36,323 nt of DNA from Spirochaetota bacterium. GTDB lineage: Bacteria; Spirochaetota; UBA4802; UBA5550. Below the pieces are notes generated by a model that worked only from the letters and a program-made list of their open reading frames with translations, had not been told where the DNA came from and searched no databases. Position 1 is the first letter of the stretch. The number at the start of each line of letters is the position of its first letter. The stretch is from positions 1-36,323 of the forward strand of contig WRGT01000057.1 in NCBI GenBank assembly GCA_009787025.1. Direction: 5' to 3'. This document shows, piece by piece, positions 32,807-36,323 of this stretch. The position numbers were made by a program, and so were the translations under genes.

Positions 32807-33208
32807 TTATACGCCTGATAATTTATCTGCAATTAAACCATAGAACTCATCAGAACCGGAATAGAGCCATCCGATATGTTTATGACATAAACGGCATAAT
32901 GCAATACTCCACCGGTAACCTGTAAACCATGTATGCTCATCGGTAAAATCCGATACTGCAATAGAACCCGGAGCATTTGCAAAACATGCAATCCTAAAAA
33001 AAATTCCTGCAGGATTTTTAAAAATATATGAGTCGTTTTCATTAATACTTATCTTATCAGAAAAGAGCGCTATTTTATTATGACAGTTTCTGCATCTTAC
33101 CCATTTCTTATCAGAATCCTCTTTTAAGTTTAATTCATCTTCCACAACAGGTTTTAAAAAGCTATCATTTATTTCTAATTGTTTGGAATAGATGTTTGCA
33201 GTAATCAT
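32807..33208 (-). CDS. Single-domain CULT protein (cereblon thalidomide-binding-domain fold)
   Basis: A 133-residue protein. Two zinc-binding CxxC pairs, C39/C42 and C105/C108, frame a beta-rich fold. The aromatic cage typical of CULT domains is in place: W94 (HTWFTGYRW), W100 and W114 (HIGWLY), with Y116; the 6- and 14-residue spacings equal those I recall for the Magnetospirillum CULT protein used as a cereblon model. The ending EFYGLIADKL also fits. CULT domains bind uracil- and glutarimide-like rings; the natural ligand in bacteria is unknown. The frame opens at 33262, but the ATG at 33208 with AAGGA upstream is the proper start. No signal peptide. Confidence 0.85.
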   Translation of the reverse strand: MITANIYSKQLEINDSFLKPVVEDELNLKEDSDKKWVRCRNCHNKIALFSDKISINENDSYIFKNPAGIFFRIACFANAPGSIAVSDFTDEHTWFTGYRWSIALCRLCHKHIGWLYSGSDEFYGLIADKLSGV

Positions 33209-33353
33209 AAAGTTTTCCTTAACAATAATACAAAATCTTATACACGCACAAACAAGGAGCACGCAAATAACGCAGATTATTATAGATTAATGCAGATGGA
33301 AAATAAAAAAACAAAAATTTATAGAAAAATTAAAAATTTTTTTATAAAAGCAA

Positions 33354-33382
33354 TTGCCAGATTCGTTATTATATAATATATT
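33354..33382 (+). promoter_or_regulatory. Possible promoter of the DUF3791/DUF3990 module
   Basis: TTGCCA at 33354-33359, a 17-bp spacer and TATATT at 33377-33382, within a very AT-rich stretch 115 bases before the first DUF3791 start. Confidence 0.35.
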
Positions 33383-33496
33383 AAAAACAATTTGAAGTGA
33401 TTTTTATGAGAAAAACCAAAAATCAAGAGAAAATAACTCTTGAAAGTTTATATACATACTTGCATGAATCGTCGAAAAGAAGGGTATTTTAATTTA

Positions 33497-33730
33497 ATGA
33501 ATAAGCAAACACCAATGACCCCTGAGCAGTCATTTTTTGCAGTGTTCTGCATTGAAGCATTGGCGGATGAACTTAAGACAACAGGCGACAAAATCTATAA
33601 AATACTCACCGAGAACAGCGACATTCTCGATGACTATATTATACCCTGCTATGATGCGCTTCACACACAGGGCAAAGACTTCATTGTCAATGAGCTGAAA
33701 GAGATTATGCAAAAACGAGGCGTCCTGTAA
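33497..33730 (+). CDS. DUF3791 protein, first copy (putative antitoxin)
   Basis: A 77-residue helical protein with the family pattern FFAVFCIEALADELKTTGDK followed by IYKILTENSDILDDYIIPCY and LHTQGKDFIVNELKE. DUF3791 proteins are encoded next to DUF3990 in many Firmicutes, Bacteroidetes and Treponema-like genomes. The frame extends back to 33440, but the ATG at 33497 fits the family start. Its stop overlaps the DUF3990 start as TAATG. G+C is higher than in neighbouring host genes, pointing to acquisition. An antitoxin-like role is inferred from the pairing with an ADP-ribosyltransferase-like protein. Confidence 0.85.
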   Translation: MNKQTPMTPEQSFFAVFCIEALADELKTTGDKIYKILTENSDILDDYIIPCYDALHTQGKDFIVNELKEIMQKRGVL

Positions 33731-34221
33731 TGATTCTGTATCACGGCTCATATATTGTTATAGAAAAGCCTGATTTATCATTCGCGCGGCTCAGGACCGA
33801 CTTTGGCAGAGGATTTTATCTCACGCCGTTGAAAGCGCAGGCCGTAAACTGGGCTAAGCGGTTTTACCGTGAACGCGGCACAGCCGCCTTGTCTGCATAC
33901 GAGTTTTTACCGAATCCCAACGACAAACTGTCGCCCGACGTAAAAATACTCGAATTTGATACACACAATATGGAGTGGCTGAATTTCATCACAGCTTGCC
34001 GATTAGGACAACCTGTCGATACCAAATGGAATTTGGTTATAGGCGGCGTTGCCAATGATAAGGTGTTTGACACGCTCCAATTATTTTTTGACAAACTGAT
34101 AGGAGCGGAAGAAGCGATTGGGCGGCTTCGGTACGACAAACCTAATATTCAGTATTGTTTCAAAACCCAATCCTTGATTGATGAATATTTGAAATTCATA
34201 GACTCGGAGGAGTTAGAATGA
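33730..34221 (+). CDS. DUF3990 protein (putative ADP-ribosyltransferase-fold toxin)
   Basis: A 163-residue cytosolic protein. The N-terminal YHGS (H5) and DFGRGFYLT (about 24-32) recall the H and Y motifs of PARP/diphtheria-toxin-type ADP-ribosyltransferases, and a Q near residue 143 (IQYCFKT) could occupy the third catalytic position. GGVANDKVFDT in the middle is a strong DUF3990 signature. As I recall Pfam places the family with ADP-ribosyl enzymes; activity and target are unknown. It is translationally coupled to both DUF3791 genes (1-base overlap before, 4-base overlap after). Confidence 0.85.
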   Translation: MILYHGSYIVIEKPDLSFARLRTDFGRGFYLTPLKAQAVNWAKRFYRERGTAALSAYEFLPNPNDKLSPDVKILEFDTHNMEWLNFITACRLGQPVDTKWNLVIGGVANDKVFDTLQLFFDKLIGAEEAIGRLRYDKPNIQYCFKTQSLIDEYLKFIDSEELE

Positions 34222-34439
34222 TTGCCAACCGTACACTTATTGGGCATAAATGCGATAATGTCATCAAGGCTTACGCCGAGCTTGCAGGCATTTCAATCCG
34301 AGAAGCATTTGATGTTTTTTACAAATCAAACTTGTATATAGAAATCACCTGCGGTATTTCAGATATGCACTGCCGAAGCGACGGATATCTTGCGGAAGAA
34401 TTACAGCTTGAAGTGAATAGAGCAAAAAATAGACTTTAA
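34218..34439 (+). CDS. DUF3791 protein, second copy
   Basis: A 73-residue protein related to the first DUF3791 product (helix with VIKAYAELAGISIREAFDVF, then SNLYIEI and a SDGYLAEEL end), though the two diverge strongly. Its ATGA overlaps the DUF3990 stop and GGAGG lies about 6 bases upstream. Two different DUF3791 partners flanking one DUF3990 protein suggests a three-part complex, with one copy possibly the regulator and the other the direct inhibitor; this is inference. Confidence 0.8.
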   Translation: MIANRTLIGHKCDNVIKAYAELAGISIREAFDVFYKSNLYIEITCGISDMHCRSDGYLAEELQLEVNRAKNRL

Positions 34440-34494
34440 GTTTAATAAAAAATTTCCCGATTATCAAAATAATTACATATTGAAATTACTGCAA

Positions 34495-35385
34495 ATGAGC
34501 TCAATAAAGAATTTTAATGAAATCGGTTTAGATTATAAACAGAATATAAAACAGGCAAAACGTCTATACAGAAAAAATCTTTTGCACGATTCCTTGTCAA
34601 TAATATCTAAATTAAGACACCATGGCTACAAAGATCCGGAATTACTTCTGTTTATGGCAAAGGTAAGCGAAAAATTAACATTACTGACTTCGGATGTTGA
34701 GTTTGAAAGTATAGCTTTAGATGCATATATGGAGATTATAAACTATTCAAACAGCAGGCGATATATAAAGAAGGCTGATAAACTGCAGAAACTCTTCATA
34801 AAAAAAATATCACCTAAAGATGAAGATGCTATCAAGGCGCAAAGCAAGGCAAAAGAACTCAAATTCAGCGAGACTAAGTCGCCGAAGGCATGGTTCATGC
34901 TCGGCGCTAATTTTTCTGTACGTCAGGATCCGCAGTTTGTAATTACAGCATACAGAAATGCAGTTAAACTCAACGAAAAATATATATCCGCCCTTTATAG
35001 ACTTGGTTATATTCATCAATATAATTTGAATGATAAAAAATCTGCTCTGAACTATTACTTAAAAGCTATAAAAATCCAGCCCCATGAGGATAATATTGAA
35101 TCCGAATCTACAAATGTTAAAATTCTTATTGAGACTTGTACCGAGATCAGCGCAATCTATTTATCGGAACATAAATATAACAAGGTCATTTCGGCATTTG
35201 ATCATGCCTTTAAACTATTTGTTCTATACAGTGATATATGTACACTCCATGGTATAAAAAAAATAATCAGCAACACATATTCTGCTTCTCAAAAGCTTAA
35301 CAATATTTCTGCCTTAAAAAAGCATGTAAAAAATAATTTCGGATATGAATTAGATGCATTACTCAATGAGTTAAGGATAATATAA
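34495..35385 (+). CDS. TPR-repeat protein
   Basis: About 296 residues, soluble, all helical, with no signal peptide. Two clear tetratricopeptide units lie near residues 125-205 (PKAWFMLGANFSVRQDPQFV and ISALYRLGYIHQYNLNDKKS, each ending in a NAVKLN- or KAIKIQP-type helix) and weaker ones elsewhere, including EISAIYLSEHKYNKVISAFD. It should be a protein-interaction scaffold; the partner is unknown. The frame starts at a TTG (34480) or the ATG at 34495; neither has a good ribosome site and I prefer the ATG. It directly abuts the NUDIX gene and is likely co-translated with it. Confidence 0.82.
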   Translation: MSSIKNFNEIGLDYKQNIKQAKRLYRKNLLHDSLSIISKLRHHGYKDPELLLFMAKVSEKLTLLTSDVEFESIALDAYMEIINYSNSRRYIKKADKLQKLFIKKISPKDEDAIKAQSKAKELKFSETKSPKAWFMLGANFSVRQDPQFVITAYRNAVKLNEKYISALYRLGYIHQYNLNDKKSALNYYLKAIKIQPHEDNIESESTNVKILIETCTEISAIYLSEHKYNKVISAFDHAFKLFVLYSDICTLHGIKKIISNTYSASQKLNNISALKKHVKNNFGYELDALLNELRII

Positions 35386-36084
35386 ATGTTTACAACACCC
35401 AGAGAGGCTGCAACAGTATCAATAATAAGAGATGGTGAAAATACCATTGAAGTTCTCCTCATGAAGAGACATGGCAATGATAGATTTCTTCCCAATTATC
35501 ATGTATTCCCCGGCGGCGCAATGGATCCGCAAGATTATGAATATAAGTTTTCATGCGACAAAGAAATTAAGCACATAGAAAAATTTGACTGCGATTATAA
35601 AAAATACTATGGATTTATTATGTGCGCCGTAAGAGAGACCTTTGAGGAATCAGGTATTCTGCTTGCAGTTGATGAGGATGGAAATTATCCCGTAATTAAT
35701 ACAAAAAAAATTATTAAAAAATTTACCGATTATAGAAAACTCGTCTTTGAAAACAGTTTATCATTTAAAGAGATGTTAATGAAGGAAAAACTTAAACCTG
35801 CCATTAATAACCTGTTTTACATAGACAGGCATATAACTCCATTTATATCTCCAATCCGTTACGATACAAGATTCTTTGCAGCAATTCTCCCAGACAATCA
35901 GGAACTATCTCCCGACGGTGATGAACTGATCAGCTTTGAGTGGATAACGCCGTTAGACGGATTACTAAAATACGAGGATAGAAAAATAAAATTAGTAAGA
36001 CCTACTATAAAGACTCTTGAGTTTTTAAATGAATTTGGTTCATCGGATGAGTTAATAGCGTACTTCAATGATTGCGCAGAATAG
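35386..36084 (+). CDS. NUDIX hydrolase (NUDT19/NUDT7-like)
   Basis: A 232-residue cytosolic pyrophosphohydrolase. The Nudix box is split by an insert: FPGGAMD at about 42-48 and AVRETFEESGI at about 85-95. This insert type occurs in the coenzyme A/acyl-CoA or NUDT19-like branch, but the substrate cannot be assigned. Further features are the N-terminal AATVSIIRDG...VLLMKRH strand pair and a C-terminal FFAAILPD segment. The ATG follows the TPR stop codon with no gap, with AAGGA 10 bases upstream. A strong inverted repeat follows the stop. Confidence 0.9.
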   Translation: MFTTPREAATVSIIRDGENTIEVLLMKRHGNDRFLPNYHVFPGGAMDPQDYEYKFSCDKEIKHIEKFDCDYKKYYGFIMCAVRETFEESGILLAVDEDGNYPVINTKKIIKKFTDYRKLVFENSLSFKEMLMKEKLKPAINNLFYIDRHITPFISPIRYDTRFFAAILPDNQELSPDGDELISFEWITPLDGLLKYEDRKIKLVRPTIKTLEFLNEFGSSDELIAYFNDCAE

Positions 36085-36098
36085 CCGTATTTTTTATA

Positions 36099-36137
36099 AA
36101 CTGCGGGATAATACACAAAATATATTATCCCGCAGTT
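36099..36137. terminator. Inverted repeat between convergent genes, probable terminator
   Basis: A perfect 15-bp stem, AACTGCGGGATAATA at 36099-36113 and its complement at 36123-36137, with a 9-base loop. It lies between the NUDIX gene and the convergent partial beta-barrel gene. Neither side has a long T run, but position and stability suit a bidirectional transcription stop. Confidence 0.65.
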
Positions 36138-36165
36138 AAGTTTACCAAATGCAAAGGTACAAATA

Positions 36166-36323
36166 CTATATGCCAAAATTGTATGTTGCTGTTAGTGTAA
36201 TACCATTAAGTTTATCTTTATGACCAGGATCTCTATAATCCTTATCCTTATAAGCTGTCTTATAATACTGAAATCTTTTACCAAAACTTATTGTTGTAGA
36301 TGCAGGAGTTATATAGTATGCAA
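36166..36323 (-). CDS. C-terminal end of an outer-membrane beta-barrel protein (partial)
   Basis: Only the last 51 codons are inside the window; the start lies beyond the right edge. The readable end has alternating beta-strand patterns (TTISFGKRFQYYKTAY, a polar loop, then LNGITLTATYNFGI and a TAG stop). A final amphipathic strand with an aromatic residue close to the terminus is the usual insertion signal of Gram-negative outer-membrane barrels. The protein family cannot be named from this piece. Confidence 0.65.
   Translation of the reverse strand, partial: AYYITPASTTISFGKRFQYYKTAYKDKDYRDPGHKDKLNGITLTATYNFGI

Noticed and set aside
33209-33262. 18-residue N-terminal extension of the CULT protein, cysteine-containing
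   Set aside because: The AAGGA-preceded ATG at 33208 fits the domain start; the extension could be mistaken for a signal peptide but is not a convincing one.
33406-33492. 28-codon ORF just upstream of the first DUF3791 gene
   Set aside because: It starts with ATG in the leader of the module but has no recognisable family and no good ribosome site; kept only as a note.
1-36323. tRNA, rRNA, tmRNA or other standard structured RNA genes
   Set aside because: None recognised on either strand by eye; a covariance search was not possible.

Overview
The window is mostly AT-rich (roughly one third G+C by eye) chromosomal DNA of a Gram-negative-type, flagellated bacterium. It carries fliS, several lipoproteins with relaxed lipoboxes, a class A PBP, tandem CNNM/CorC membrane proteins, and the C-terminus of an outer-membrane beta-barrel at the right edge. 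The lipoprotein style, the single-domain CULT protein and the gene mix would suit a spirochaete-like lineage; this is inference, since there is no rRNA or other marker here.

Layout. 1-4.5 kb: purC, fliS with an overlapping coiled-coil gene, an unidentified gene and prfB (RF2 without the programmed frameshift). This block is bracketed by two inverted copies of an 88-bp repeat. 4.5-11.5 kb is a clearly foreign island: a MATE exporter, an AT-rich methyltransferase between two attC-like palindromic sites, and a GC-richer Firmicutes-style iron-uptake operon (feoA-feoA-feoB, Cys-rich small protein, DUF2325) with a divergent DtxR-family repressor and two operators. 11.6-14.5 kb: a spore-photoproduct-lyase-like radical SAM protein, a broken PIN toxin with its small antitoxin-like partner, a lipoprotein and a HIT protein. 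14.5-26.3 kb is a long leftward gene run: two CNNM proteins, an M23 peptidase, a class A PBP, rlmN, an FGE-domain protein, a PP-type phosphatase, a lipoprotein and two oligopeptide ABC ATPases. 26.5-27.1 kb: an opposite-strand MNT/HEPN pair with an internally deleted HEPN gene, sitting inside the oligopeptide (YejA/B/E-like) transporter locus. 27.2-32.4 kb: the binding protein, two permeases and a GT4 glycosyltransferase. 32.4-36.3 kb: a MITE-like element, the CULT protein, a compact DUF3791-DUF3990-DUF3791 module (putative ADP-ribosyltransferase toxin-antitoxin-like unit), a TPR protein, a NUDIX hydrolase and the partial beta-barrel gene.

Three copies of a short element with GGCTGTCTGATAAGTA-like ends and a variable number (1, 2, 3) of 20-bp internal repeats lie between genes at 3.1, 11.5 and 32.5 kb. 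The most unusual items are the CULT (cereblon thalidomide-binding fold) protein, the DUF3791/DUF3990 module, the attC-like cassette arrangement, and the two families of non-coding repeats.
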